A DNA stretch of 13,521 bases from an uncultured Clostridium sp. (lineage in GTDB: Bacteria; Bacillota; Clostridia; TANB77; CAG-508). The notes beneath the pieces are model-generated. The model saw only the letters and a list, made by a program, of their open reading frames with translations, was not told the DNA's origin and searched no databases. Below, one piece after another: positions 5,945 to 13,521 of this stretch; position 1 is the first letter of the stretch, and every line of letters starts with the position of its first letter. Where the stretch lies: NCBI GenBank assembly GCA_946495905.1, contig CAMMEP010000037.1:1-13521 (forward strand). Direction: 5' to 3'. Made by a program: the position numbers and the translations under genes.

Positions 5945-8266
5945 TTAAATAATAAAATTTAGTTCTTCATTTTGGCAATCAACTTTAACTGTATTTCCAT
6001 TTGTTAATTCCGAACGTAATATTCTATCTGAAAGCTCATCTTCTAAATATCTTTGAATGGCTCTTCTTAATGGACGAGCTCCATACTTGATGTCTGTTCC
6101 TTTTTCTAATAAATATTTTTTAGCATTTTCTGATATTTCTAATGTTATATCTTTTTCTGCTAAAGCTTTTCTTGTATCTTCTAACATTAAATCTACTATT
6201 TGTATTAATTCTTCTTGTGATAATTGGTTAAATATAACAATTTCATCTACTCTATTTAAAAATTCAGGTCTAAAAGTTTCTTTTAGAGCATTTTGAATAG
6301 CATTATTATTTACTTGTCCTCCGCCAAATCCAATTGAATTTGTATTTAAGTTAGAACCAGCGTTAGACGTCATAATAATAATTGTATTTTCAAAACTTAC
6401 TGTATTTCCTTGTGCATCGGTAAGTCTACCATCGTCTAATACTTGAAGTAAAATATTAAATACATCAGGATGTGCCTTTTCTATTTCGTCTAAAAGTACA
6501 ATAGAATATGGATTTCTTTTTACTTTTTCAGTAAGCTGACCAGCATCGTCATATCCTACATATCCTGGAGGAGAACCAATAAGCTTAGAAGTAGAGTGAC
6601 TTTCCATATATTCTGACATATCAATTCGAATGATGGAATCTTCATTTCCAAACATTTCGTAAGCAAGAGCTTTAGCAAGTTCTGTTTTACCAACACCAGT
6701 AGGTCCTACAAAAATGAAGGAAGGTGGTCTTTTAGTACTCTTAAGACCTGCTCTATTTCTTCTTATAGCACGAGAAACTGCTTCAACGGCTTCATTTTGA
6801 CCAATAATTCTTTTATGAAGATTATTTTCTAAGTTTAATAATTTTTGTGTTTCAGCTTCGGTTATTTTCTTTACTGGTATCTTTGTCCAACTCTCGACTA
6901 CTTCGGCAATATCTTGTACTGTCAAATTTTTAAGCTCCATTTTATTAGATAAATCTTCGATTTTTTCTGTTAAAGCACATTCTTTTGTTTTTAGTTCAGC
7001 AGCTTTTTGATAATCTTCCGTTGAGTCTGCTTGTGCTGCTTCTTCCTTTTCTTCTTGTACTTTTGCAAGTTCATTTTTTAATACTTCTAGTTCATAAAGC
7101 TCTTTATTATCTAAATTGATTCTAGAACATGCTTCATCTAAAATATCGATTGCTTTATCTGGTAAGAAACGATCATGAATATATTTTTCAGACATAATAA
7201 CTGTCTGTTTAATAACATCGGTAGAAATTTTTACTTTATGATAATCCTCATAATATTTCTTAATGCCATCTAGAATTCCAATGGTATCGGTAATGGATGG
7301 TTCTGCTACTATTACTGGTTGGAATCTTCTTTCTAATGCTGTATCTTTTTCGATATATTTTCTATATTCTTTAAGAGTTGTAGTACCAACTAATTGAATT
7401 TCGCCATTAGCAAGAGATGGCTTTAATATATTGGCTGCATTCATGGAATGTTCAGCATCACCTGCACCAATGATATTATGAATTTCATCAATAACTAGGA
7501 TAATATTTCCTAAGGATTTACATTCATCAATAATAGACTTCATTCTTGCTTCGAATTGACCTCTAAATTGAGTACCAGCAATTACAGCAGTCATATCTAA
7601 AAGATATACTTCTTTATTAAGTAGTTTAGCTGGAACTTTTCCATTGGCAATTTTTATTGCTAGACCTTGTGCAATAGCTGTTTTACCAACACCAGGTTCA
7701 CCAATTAAACAAGGATTATTCTTGGAACGTCTATTTAATATTTGGATAATTCTTTGAATTTCTTTATCTCTTCCAATTACAGCGTCTAATTGATTATTTT
7801 TAGCTTTTTGTGTAAGGTTGGTACCAAAAGTATCTAAAGCTTTTTTTCTTTTATTATTTTTTTTATCTACTTTTACTTTTTTCTTTCCATTAGAAGAAGT
7901 AGATTCTGTATTGCTATTTTCACTATTTTGTCCACCAAACATATTAGAAAAAATAGATCCTAAAGGAATAGCACCAAATTGCATACCAGAATTTGCCTCA
8001 TCTGGATTATACTCTTCTCCATCCTCATTAATGTCCGAAAAATTCATACCTTCTGACATATCTTTAAACATAGACTCAAATTGCTCTGTCATATTATTTA
8101 AATCCTCTTCAGAAAGATTTGCTTGTTTCATTAAGCTATCAATAGGATTAATCCCTCTTTTTTTCGCGCAGTCATAGCAATATCCTTCTAATGTATTTTT
8201 TCCATCATTATCTTTTTTATTAACAAAAACAACTGCATTATTTTTTTTACAGTCCGAACATAACAT
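5945..8266 (-). CDS. clpE: ClpE-type Clp ATPase with N-terminal zinc finger
   Basis: A HSP100/AAA+ unfoldase predicted to feed substrates to ClpP in the cytoplasm. The 773-residue product starts with a CxxC...CxxC zinc finger (Cys3, Cys6, Cys30, Cys33) instead of the Clp_N repeats of ClpC. A low-complexity acidic then Lys-rich linker follows (about 55-145). AAA1 has Walker A GEPGVGKT (189-196), Walker B VIDE ending at Glu261 and pore loop GTQFRG (231-236). A short middle region (about 385-445) contains a UVR-like EDYQKAAELK. AAA2 has Walker A GPTGVGKT (521-528), Walker B LLDE ending at Glu594, pore loop GYVG (568-571) and the ClpP-docking IGF tripeptide (645-647). AAGGAG lies 8 nt before the ATG, with a strong sigma-A promoter upstream. 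It is longer than B. subtilis ClpE (about 700 residues), mainly through the linker. I found no convincing CtsR operator. Confidence 0.9.
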   Translation of the reverse strand: MLCSDCKKNNAVVFVNKKDNDGKNTLEGYCYDCAKKRGINPIDSLMKQANLSEEDLNNMTEQFESMFKDMSEGMNFSDINEDGEEYNPDEANSGMQFGAIPLGSIFSNMFGGQNSENSNTESTSSNGKKKVKVDKKNNKRKKALDTFGTNLTQKAKNNQLDAVIGRDKEIQRIIQILNRRSKNNPCLIGEPGVGKTAIAQGLAIKIANGKVPAKLLNKEVYLLDMTAVIAGTQFRGQFEARMKSIIDECKSLGNIILVIDEIHNIIGAGDAEHSMNAANILKPSLANGEIQLVGTTTLKEYRKYIEKDTALERRFQPVIVAEPSITDTIGILDGIKKYYEDYHKVKISTDVIKQTVIMSEKYIHDRFLPDKAIDILDEACSRINLDNKELYELEVLKNELAKVQEEKEEAAQADSTEDYQKAAELKTKECALTEKIEDLSNKMELKNLTVQDIAEVVESWTKIPVKKITEAETQKLLNLENNLHKRIIGQNEAVEAVSRAIRRNRAGLKSTKRPPSFIFVGPTGVGKTELAKALAYEMFGNEDSIIRIDMSEYMESHSTSKLIGSPPGYVGYDDAGQLTEKVKRNPYSIVLLDEIEKAHPDVFNILLQVLDDGRLTDAQGNTVSFENTIIIMTSNAGSNLNTNSIGFGGGQVNNNAIQNALKETFRPEFLNRVDEIVIFNQLSQEELIQIVDLMLEDTRKALAEKDITLEISENAKKYLLEKGTDIKYGARPLRRAIQRYLEDELSDRILRSELTNGNTVKVDCQNEELNFII

Positions 8267-8305
8267 TTATTTTATCTCCTTTATTTGCATTTTTATACAT
8301 AATAT

Positions 8306-8334
8306 ATATTACATTAAAAAAGGCTTAAAGTCAA
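8306..8334 (-). promoter_or_regulatory. Sigma-A promoter of clpE
   Basis: On the minus strand TTGACT (8329-8334) and TAATAT (8306-8311) are 17 bp apart, giving a transcript start near 8299 and a leader of about 33 nt. It is divergent from the promoter at 8374-8402. Confidence 0.8.
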
Positions 8335-8343
8335 CAAAAAACG

Positions 8344-8361
8344 TGTGAATTTTATGTGAAT
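8344..8361. promoter_or_regulatory. Possible operator: two TGTGAAT repeats one helical turn apart
   Basis: TGTGAAT occurs at 8344-8350 and again at 8355-8361, an 11-bp period, between the outward-facing -35 boxes of clpE and the glycosyltransferase gene. The position suits a regulator of either promoter. No known binding consensus is matched, and chance is a real alternative. Confidence 0.25.
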
Positions 8362-8373
8362 CATAAATAACAC

Positions 8374-8402
8374 TTGCCAGAAAGTAAAATTAATGATACA
8401 GT
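8374..8402 (+). promoter_or_regulatory. Sigma-A promoter of the glycosyltransferase gene
   Basis: TTGCCA (8374-8379) and TACAGT (8397-8402) are 17 bp apart, and a TG at 8394-8395 gives an extended -10. The leader to the TTG start is short, about 25 nt. Confidence 0.7.
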
Positions 8403-8432
8403 ATAGAAAAATAATAAAAGGGGTCACACAAA

Positions 8433-10058
8433 TTGGAAAAAATAGAAGAAAAGACAAAAGAAGGATTAAAAAATAAAGTAAAAAATGTATTAAAGGACAA
8501 ATATAATATTGCATTTCTTATTATATTGCTCATTGCCATATTAAGTAGAGTATTGTTTTTAGAACAATTTCCAGAAGGAATAGAACAAGACGAAGCAGGA
8601 ATAATGTATGATGCATATTGCATGGCAGAGTATGGTACAGATCGATATTTGAATGAAAATCCAGTATATTTAATTAACTTTTGGGGTGGACAAAGTGTAA
8701 TGTATGCAGCGATTGCAAGCTTTTTTATTCGAATTTTTGGGTTATCTGTTTTTGTAGTAAGACTCCCAGCAGTAATATTTAGTATTCTTACTATTATTTT
8801 AGCTTACTTACTAGCTAAAAAATATATCGGAAAAAAATTTGCTTTAGTGCTTGCTTTTTTAATTACTATATGCCCATGGCATGTAATGCAATCACGATGG
8901 GGACTCGATTGTAACTTGCTTGCATCTTTCATAATGCTTTCTGTGTATGCTCTTCTAAATGCTAAAAAAGATTGGCATTATTTACTAGCTGGTGTGTGTT
9001 GGGGCTTAACTTTATACACATATGCCCTCTCATATATCATGCTTCCAGTATTTTTCATTGCCCTTTGTATTTATTTATTGTATGTAAAAAAGATTACAAT
9101 AAAACAAATACTAATTACTATTATTCCTATTTTAATTTTAGCTATCCCGTTAATTTTGGTGCAAGTAGTAAATTATTTTGAAAGAGGTACAGTAAAACTT
9201 GGATTTATTACAATTCCACAACTATTTCGATATAGAATCTCAGAAATAGGTTTTGATAATGTTTTATATAATCTGAACATAACAAATAAAAATAACTTTT
9301 GGCAATTACTTTTTGCTTCTTGCAACAGCCAATCGCATACTTTACAGGAATTTGGAACGATTTATTATATCCTTATTCCTTTTGTAATATGGGGCTTTAT
9401 TTTAATAATAAAAGAAAGTATTAGTACAATAAAAATAAAAGAATTTAATTTAAAAACAGTGTTTCTAATACAATTTATAACAATATCACTATGTGTAATT
9501 TTCTTTTACGATTTGTTAACTTACAAACTAAATCCGTTATTTATTATGCTTTTAGTATATGCAACGGAGGCTATTGTATGGATTTATGAAAAAAGAAAAA
9601 TACTTGGACATTGCATTATAGTAAGCTTGGTAATTTTATTTATTATTTTTGAAATTTTTTATTTTACTAATATAAATGAAAAAGTTGGAATAGGATTTAA
9701 TTCAGATTTTATTCCGTTAGTAACTTATTTAGAAGAAAATTATCCAAACCAAGAAATATATATGGAAACAGATTCGTTGCAACAATATATATATTTGTTA
9801 TTAGCAAAAGAAATGTCACCTTATGAATTTATGGAAGACAAGACATTTCTACGCTATATAGGAGGAGAAATTGATGTTATTCAAGTAGAAAGATATCATT
9901 TTCTAGAATTTGAGTTGCATGAAGATTGGATTTATGTGGTAGAAGAAAACAATTTATTCCGACCAGAAGAAGAGCGAGAAGTTCGAGATGCATTAGAAGA
10001 GGCTGGATTCTCTTATGAAAAATATAATAATTTTTTCATTTATAGTTATTCGGAATAA
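8433..10058 (+). CDS. GT-C membrane glycosyltransferase (GT39/PMT or ArnT-like)
   Basis: A predicted polytopic enzyme that transfers a sugar from a polyprenyl-phosphate carrier to an acceptor outside the membrane; the acceptor cannot be told from sequence. It has 541 residues, with a charged cytoplasmic start (1-24), a first helix (about 26-43), then a long first outer loop with EQDEAGIMYDAY (51-62). Asp53-Glu54 there are the likely catalytic acidic residues of GT-C enzymes. The stretch SVFVVRLPAVIFSILTII (105-122) is typical of the family. About ten more helices follow up to about 412, then a soluble C-terminal part (about 420-541) that I do not recognise. The start is TTG, supported by AAAGGGG (8417-8423) 9 nt upstream and by the lack of a better ATG. 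It has its own promoter and is divergent from clpE. Teichoic-acid or protein glycosylation are possible roles. Confidence 0.8.
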   Translation: MEKIEEKTKEGLKNKVKNVLKDKYNIAFLIILLIAILSRVLFLEQFPEGIEQDEAGIMYDAYCMAEYGTDRYLNENPVYLINFWGGQSVMYAAIASFFIRIFGLSVFVVRLPAVIFSILTIILAYLLAKKYIGKKFALVLAFLITICPWHVMQSRWGLDCNLLASFIMLSVYALLNAKKDWHYLLAGVCWGLTLYTYALSYIMLPVFFIALCIYLLYVKKITIKQILITIIPILILAIPLILVQVVNYFERGTVKLGFITIPQLFRYRISEIGFDNVLYNLNITNKNNFWQLLFASCNSQSHTLQEFGTIYYILIPFVIWGFILIIKESISTIKIKEFNLKTVFLIQFITISLCVIFFYDLLTYKLNPLFIMLLVYATEAIVWIYEKRKILGHCIIVSLVILFIIFEIFYFTNINEKVGIGFNSDFIPLVTYLEENYPNQEIYMETDSLQQYIYLLLAKEMSPYEFMEDKTFLRYIGGEIDVIQVERYHFLEFELHEDWIYVVEENNLFRPEEEREVRDALEEAGFSYEKYNNFFIYSYSE

Positions 10059-10087
10059 TTGAAATTTATATGCTTTTATTGTATACT
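10059..10087 (+). promoter_or_regulatory. Sigma-A promoter of the 10129 gene and topB
   Basis: TTGAAA (10059-10064) and TATACT (10082-10087) are 17 bp apart. The -35 box starts on the base after the glycosyltransferase stop codon. There is no terminator between the two genes, so read-through is also possible. Confidence 0.75.
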
Positions 10088-10128
10088 ATATATGTAGAAT
10101 TTTGTAGAAATATAGGAAAGGAATAAAA

Positions 10129-10968
10129 ATGAAAAATCCAAAAATATTATACTTTTTAATTGGTTTATTTTGTATCTTTGCAATTATTGCAGGTATTTAT
10201 GCGCAATTTATTGATGCAGATCATGGAGGACTTAATCTTTCAGATCAACAAGAACAAAATGTTATACAAGGACCAAGCCAAGAAGAAATAAAAACAGATT
10301 TTAATAATTTATTTACTAATACGCTCAATTTAGGTGGATATGACACAACTGGTATTGTAAGAATAGACAATACAAAGGATATTGTATATTCTGCCTATGA
10401 TATTGATGATGATACCGATAATTATGAGATTAATATTCATATTCCTGTTATTAATATAAATAGTGAATTATCAAATACGTTTAATCAAAATACACAAGAA
10501 ATTTTTGTAAGTAAAGCAAATGAAGTATTGCAAAGTCAAAATAATACGATAAAAACAATTTATAGTATTGATTATACAGCCTATATTAATAACAATATTT
10601 TATCTTTGGTAATACGTTCTACATTAAAAGAAGGAACTTCTCCTCAAAGAATAATTGTACAAACCTATAACTATAATTTAAATACAAATGAAGAAGCATC
10701 TTTAGTAGATTTAATTACGATTAAAATGTTAAATACGGATGAAGTAAATGCGAAAATACGAGAAGTTGTAACAGCAGCCAATAGCGAAGATGAGGCTTTA
10801 CAAAATATGGGATATAATCAAATATATATTAGAGATTTAGAAAGTGATATTTATACCGTAGAAAATGCAGGAGCCTATTTTCTAGGACCAAATGGAGAGC
10901 TATACATTGTATATGCATATGGAAATGGAGAATTTACTTCAAAAATGGATGTTGTGTTGTTTGAATAG
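10129..10968 (+). CDS. Membrane-anchored extracytoplasmic protein, possibly PdaC/RsiV-like
   Basis: Function not recognised with certainty. The 279-residue protein has an N-terminal membrane helix (about 6-27) without a lipobox, so it is probably anchored with the rest outside. The outer part (about 55-279) contains IHIPVININSELSNTFNQ (103-120), then YSIDYTAYINNNILSLVI (145-162) and QTYNYNLNTNEEASLVDLI (178-196). A strand-rich layout with a Y(N/D)-x-(D/N)L-T-x-E-x-L-x-DL pattern resembles the DUF4163/DUF3298 pair found in PdaC and RsiV. That pair occurs in wall deacetylases and anti-sigma factors, but neither a deacetylase domain nor an anti-sigma domain is present. AGGAAAGGA lies 6 nt before the ATG. 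It is cotranscribed with topB, which starts 9 bp after its TAG. Confidence 0.72.
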   Translation: MKNPKILYFLIGLFCIFAIIAGIYAQFIDADHGGLNLSDQQEQNVIQGPSQEEIKTDFNNLFTNTLNLGGYDTTGIVRIDNTKDIVYSAYDIDDDTDNYEINIHIPVININSELSNTFNQNTQEIFVSKANEVLQSQNNTIKTIYSIDYTAYINNNILSLVIRSTLKEGTSPQRIIVQTYNYNLNTNEEASLVDLITIKMLNTDEVNAKIREVVTAANSEDEALQNMGYNQIYIRDLESDIYTVENAGAYFLGPNGELYIVYAYGNGEFTSKMDVVLFE

Positions 10969-10977
10969 AGGAAAAAT

Positions 10978-12984
10978 ATGGCAAAGAAAATACTAATTAC
11001 AGAAAAACCTTCTGTAGCAATGGAATTTGCAAAGGTACTTAAAATGAATGGAACAAGAAAAGATGGGTATTTAGAATCCGAAAATTGGATTGTAACCTGG
11101 TGTGTAGGACATTTAGTTACGATGTCTTACCCAGAGGTTTACGATGAAAAACTAAAATTTTGGAGGTTAGATACTCTTCCTTTTATGCCCAAAGAATATA
11201 AATATGAGGTAATACCGAATGTACAAAAACAGTATAATACTATAAAAAATCTACTAGCAAGAGAAGATGTAGATTCTGTTTATGTTGCAACAGACTCTGG
11301 ACGTGAGGGAGAGTATATCTTTAGATTAGTAGAAAATCAAATTGGAATAAAGAAACCAAATAGAAAAAGAGTATGGATTGATTCGCAAACAGAAGAGGAA
11401 ATAAAAAGAGGAATTGAAGAGGCAAAAGATTTATCGGAATATGATAGCTTATCAGATTCTGCGTATTTACGAGCAAAAGAAGATTACCTAATAGGAATCA
11501 ATTTTTCAAGGTTATTATCCATCATCTATGGTAGAAGAGTGGCAAAGGACTTAGAAGAAGATAAAATATCTATTTCTGTGGGTAGAGTTATGACTTGTGT
11601 ACTTGGTATGATAGTATCTCGTGAAAAAGAAATTCGTAATTTTATAAAAGTACCTTATTATAAAGTGATTGGAGAATTTGGAAAGGAAGAAGCTTCACTA
11701 AAAGCAGAATGGAAAGTAAATGAAAAATCAAAAATGTTTGAATCTCCAAAATTATACAATGAATCTGGATTCAAAAAAGAAAACGATGCCAAAGATTTTA
11801 TTCTTTCATTACAAGGGAAAAAAGCGATAATAACAGAAATGAAAAAAAGTAAAACAAAGGAAAATGCACCACTTTTGTTTAATTTAGCAGAAATACAAAA
11901 TGAATGTACCAAGAGATTTAAAATAAAACCAGATGAAACGCTTGAAATCATTCAAAATTTATATGAAAAAAAGTTAGTAACTTATCCTAGAACAGATGCT
12001 AGAGTGCTTTCCACTGCTATTGCAAAAGTAATTTCAAAAAACTTAAATGGAATTGCAAAAGGATATAAAGACGAAGAAGTGCAAGGATATATAAAGCAGA
12101 TGGTAGAAGAAAAATACAAAACCGATTTAACTAAAACAAAGTATGTAAATGATAGTAAAATAACGGACCACTATGCTATTATTCCAACAGGACAAGGATA
12201 TGATAATTACGATAAATTACCAGAATTACAAAAGCAAGTTTATAAAGTCATTGTAAAACGATTTTTAGCTATCTTTTATCCACCAGCAGAATTTAATAAA
12301 ATATCCGCAAAAATTAATATAGAAAATGAAGAATTTAATGCAAGTGGAAGAGTTTGCGTAAAGCAAGGGTATTTAGAGGTTTTAAAGGAAAGAAAGACTG
12401 CTGATGAAAAATTGAGCGAAAAGGGAAGCGGAAAAAATGTGGAAAATGAGACTCAAAATCAAAGTCAAGATGCAGATAATAAAATAGGAAGCAAAGAAAA
12501 GAATACAGAAAATACAGATTTAGAAATGCTAAATTCTTTGAAAAAAGGTCAAGAAATAGATGTAATTAATTTTGAAATAAAAACTTCGGAAACAACACCA
12601 CCTTCTAGATATAATTCGGGTTCTATTATTCTCGCAATGGAGAATGCCGGAAAATTAATAGAAGAGGAAGAATTAAGGGAACAAATAAAAGGTGCAGGAA
12701 TTGGAACTAGTGCTACTAGAGCAGAAATAATGAAAAAATTAGAGCGAATTGGCTATATTGCTATCAATACCAAAACGCAGATTATAACGCCAACTAAAAA
12801 AGGAGAGGCAATTTATGATGTGGTAAATAATTCTATGCCAGATATGCTTAATCCAAAACTTACAGCAAGTTGGGAAAAGGGATTAGACATGGTAGCGAAA
12901 AAAGAGATAAAGCCGGAAGTGTTTATGGAAAAGTTGGAAAATTATATAAATAGCAAAGTAAATAAGCTTGTAGTGAAGTGGTAG
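10978..12984 (+). CDS. topB: DNA topoisomerase III (type IA)
   Basis: A type IA topoisomerase that cuts one strand through a 5'-phosphotyrosine link and passes the other, resolving recombination and replication intermediates. The 668-residue product has a TOPRIM domain at about 3-135, with EKPS (9-12, Glu9 catalytic) and ATDSGREGE (104-112). The type IA core follows at about 150-640, with the active-site motif LVTYPRTD (333-340; nucleophile Tyr336) and GIGTSATR (574-581). It has no C-terminal zinc fingers, which separates it from topoisomerase I and is usual for Firmicute TopB. A hydrophilic Lys/Glu/Asn/Gln-rich insert (about 472-518) interrupts the core, probably as a flexible loop. AGAGGA overlaps the upstream stop and sits 5 nt before the ATG, suggesting translational coupling to the 10129 gene. 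A terminator follows at once. Confidence 0.95.
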   Translation: MAKKILITEKPSVAMEFAKVLKMNGTRKDGYLESENWIVTWCVGHLVTMSYPEVYDEKLKFWRLDTLPFMPKEYKYEVIPNVQKQYNTIKNLLAREDVDSVYVATDSGREGEYIFRLVENQIGIKKPNRKRVWIDSQTEEEIKRGIEEAKDLSEYDSLSDSAYLRAKEDYLIGINFSRLLSIIYGRRVAKDLEEDKISISVGRVMTCVLGMIVSREKEIRNFIKVPYYKVIGEFGKEEASLKAEWKVNEKSKMFESPKLYNESGFKKENDAKDFILSLQGKKAIITEMKKSKTKENAPLLFNLAEIQNECTKRFKIKPDETLEIIQNLYEKKLVTYPRTDARVLSTAIAKVISKNLNGIAKGYKDEEVQGYIKQMVEEKYKTDLTKTKYVNDSKITDHYAIIPTGQGYDNYDKLPELQKQVYKVIVKRFLAIFYPPAEFNKISAKINIENEEFNASGRVCVKQGYLEVLKERKTADEKLSEKGSGKNVENETQNQSQDADNKIGSKEKNTENTDLEMLNSLKKGQEIDVINFEIKTSETTPPSRYNSGSIILAMENAGKLIEEEELREQIKGAGIGTSATRAEIMKKLERIGYIAINTKTQIITPTKKGEAIYDVVNNSMPDMLNPKLTASWEKGLDMVAKKEIKPEVFMEKLENYINSKVNKLVVKW

Positions 12985-12987
12985 GAA

Positions 12988-13034
12988 AAAAGTTCTAAGA
13001 TTTCAAGGAATAACTTGAAATTTTAGGACTTTTA
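12988..13034 (+). terminator. Terminator of topB
   Basis: Twenty-nucleotide arms (12988-13007 and 13014-13033) pair throughout, with two G-U or mismatch positions, around a GAATAA loop. The 3' arm ends in ACTTTT. It begins 3 bases after the topB stop. The rest of the gap to murA (13035-13180) is A+T-rich, with one weak hairpin and no clear promoter. Confidence 0.82.
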
Positions 13035-13180
13035 ATATTTCATGTATTCCAACCTAAAAGCATATTCACCTTTTATGTTAAGAAAACATAAAATATAGCA
13101 GAATAAAAAACAAAAATAATTTAACTTAAAAAAGCTAATAAGATTTTTGTAAAAATTTAAGCATGAAAGGAATGAATAAA

Positions 13181-13521
13181 ATGCCAAGTTACATAATAGA
13201 AGGAGGAAAAAGGTTGGAAGGAGAAGTATCTGTATCTGGTTCAAAAAATGCGTCACTTCCTATTTTAGCATCTACCATACTAAATCCAGGAGTAACAAAA
13301 TTATATAATGTGCCAGAAATACGAGATACAAGAATCACACAGGAAATTTTAAAATTTTTGGGATGCAAGGTCAAAAAAAATAAAGGGAAAATAGAAATAA
13401 ATTCAAAAGAAATGACAAAAAAAGAAATACCAGAACATCTAATGCATCAAATGCGTTCGACCGTAATTTTAGCAGGCGCAATCCTAGGCAGATTCAAGGA
13501 AGTAACGTTTTCTTATCCTGG
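13181..13521 (+). CDS. murA: UDP-N-acetylglucosamine 1-carboxyvinyltransferase, 5' part
   Basis: MurA transfers enolpyruvyl from phosphoenolpyruvate to UDP-GlcNAc in the cytoplasm, the first committed step of peptidoglycan synthesis. About 113 of the roughly 420 expected residues are present; the gene runs off the right edge. Visible family features are the IIEGG opening, SGSKNASLPILA with Lys22 and Asn23 at the canonical active-site positions, VPEIRDTR (about 49-56), and the QMRSTVILAGAILGR stretch near 90-104. The fosfomycin-target cysteine region lies just beyond the window. In-frame ATGs also occur at 13163 and 13172. AAAGGA (13166-13171) supports 13181, with a 9-nt spacer. Clostridia often carry two murA copies, and which one this is cannot be told here. 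Confidence 0.93.
   Translation, partial: MPSYIIEGGKRLEGEVSVSGSKNASLPILASTILNPGVTKLYNVPEIRDTRITQEILKFLGCKVKKNKGKIEINSKEMTKKEIPEHLMHQMRSTVILAGAILGRFKEVTFSYP

Noticed and set aside
8322..8350. CtsR or CIRCE heat-shock operator before clpE
   Set aside because: Only one GTCAA-like half resembles CtsR's repeated GGTCAAA heptads, and that half is simply the -35 box. No TTAGCACTC inverted repeat for CIRCE is present.
8314..8623. Minus-strand ORFs over the glycosyltransferase start and clpE promoter region
   Set aside because: They overlap a strong plus-strand coding start and two promoters, and show no recognisable domain or ribosome-binding site.
12391..12531. Intein or insertion within topB
   Set aside because: The segment is only about 47 residues, with no intein splicing motifs, and the gene stays in frame on both sides; a flexible loop is a better explanation.
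13071..13093. Hairpin TTTTATGTT/AACATAAAA as a second terminator or riboswitch before murA
   Set aside because: The stem is short, all A/T except one pair, and followed by no T tract; no conserved aptamer features were seen around it.
13032..13374. Minus-strand ORFs overlapping the murA 5' end
   Set aside because: The plus strand there encodes a clear MurA N-terminus with active-site Lys22-Asn23; the minus-strand frames are shadows.

Overview
The window is about 13.5 kb of A+T-rich DNA. It has short AAAGGA-type ribosome-binding sites and textbook sigma-A promoters, and its gene content (tuf, comEC, a BofC-like protein, a zinc-finger ClpE, pgsA, topB, murA) fits a low-GC, Gram-positive, probably spore-forming member of the Clostridia. 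I cannot name a species. It reads as an ordinary core-chromosome stretch with one small foreign-looking palindromic element; I see no prophage, CRISPR array, tRNA or rRNA.

Layout. Positions 1-120 hold the last codons of an EF-Tu gene and its terminator. A strong promoter then drives a secreted cell-wall hydrolase with three bacterial SH3 domains and an NlpC/P60 endopeptidase domain (215-1678). The DNA-uptake channel gene comEC follows (1787-4213) and ends at a 44-bp perfect palindrome acting as terminator. A BofC-like membrane-anchored protein (4402-5013) comes next, behind a site matching the forespore sigma-G consensus. Two genes on the minus strand converge on it: pgsA (5265-5840), preceded by clpE (5945-8266). 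The 257-bp space between the convergent genes is filled by an imperfect palindrome with 34-bp terminal inverted repeats, whose outermost bases form the stop codons of both neighbours.

Rightward again from a divergent promoter region come a membrane glycosyltransferase of the GT-C/PMT type (8433-10058), a membrane-anchored protein of unknown function (10129-10968), DNA topoisomerase III (10978-12984, only 9 bp after the previous gene), a terminator, and the 5' part of murA (13181 to the window edge).

The genes do not form one pathway. Envelope functions dominate: wall hydrolysis, phosphatidylglycerol synthesis, a membrane glycosyltransferase and the first committed step of peptidoglycan synthesis. 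Alongside them are DNA uptake and topology, protein quality control and sporulation.

The points most worth checking are the palindromic element at 5011-5267, the sigma-G promoter match before the BofC-like gene, and the start of comEC. The comEC reading frame continues upstream of its first ATG with a typical ComEC N-terminus but has no standard start codon there.
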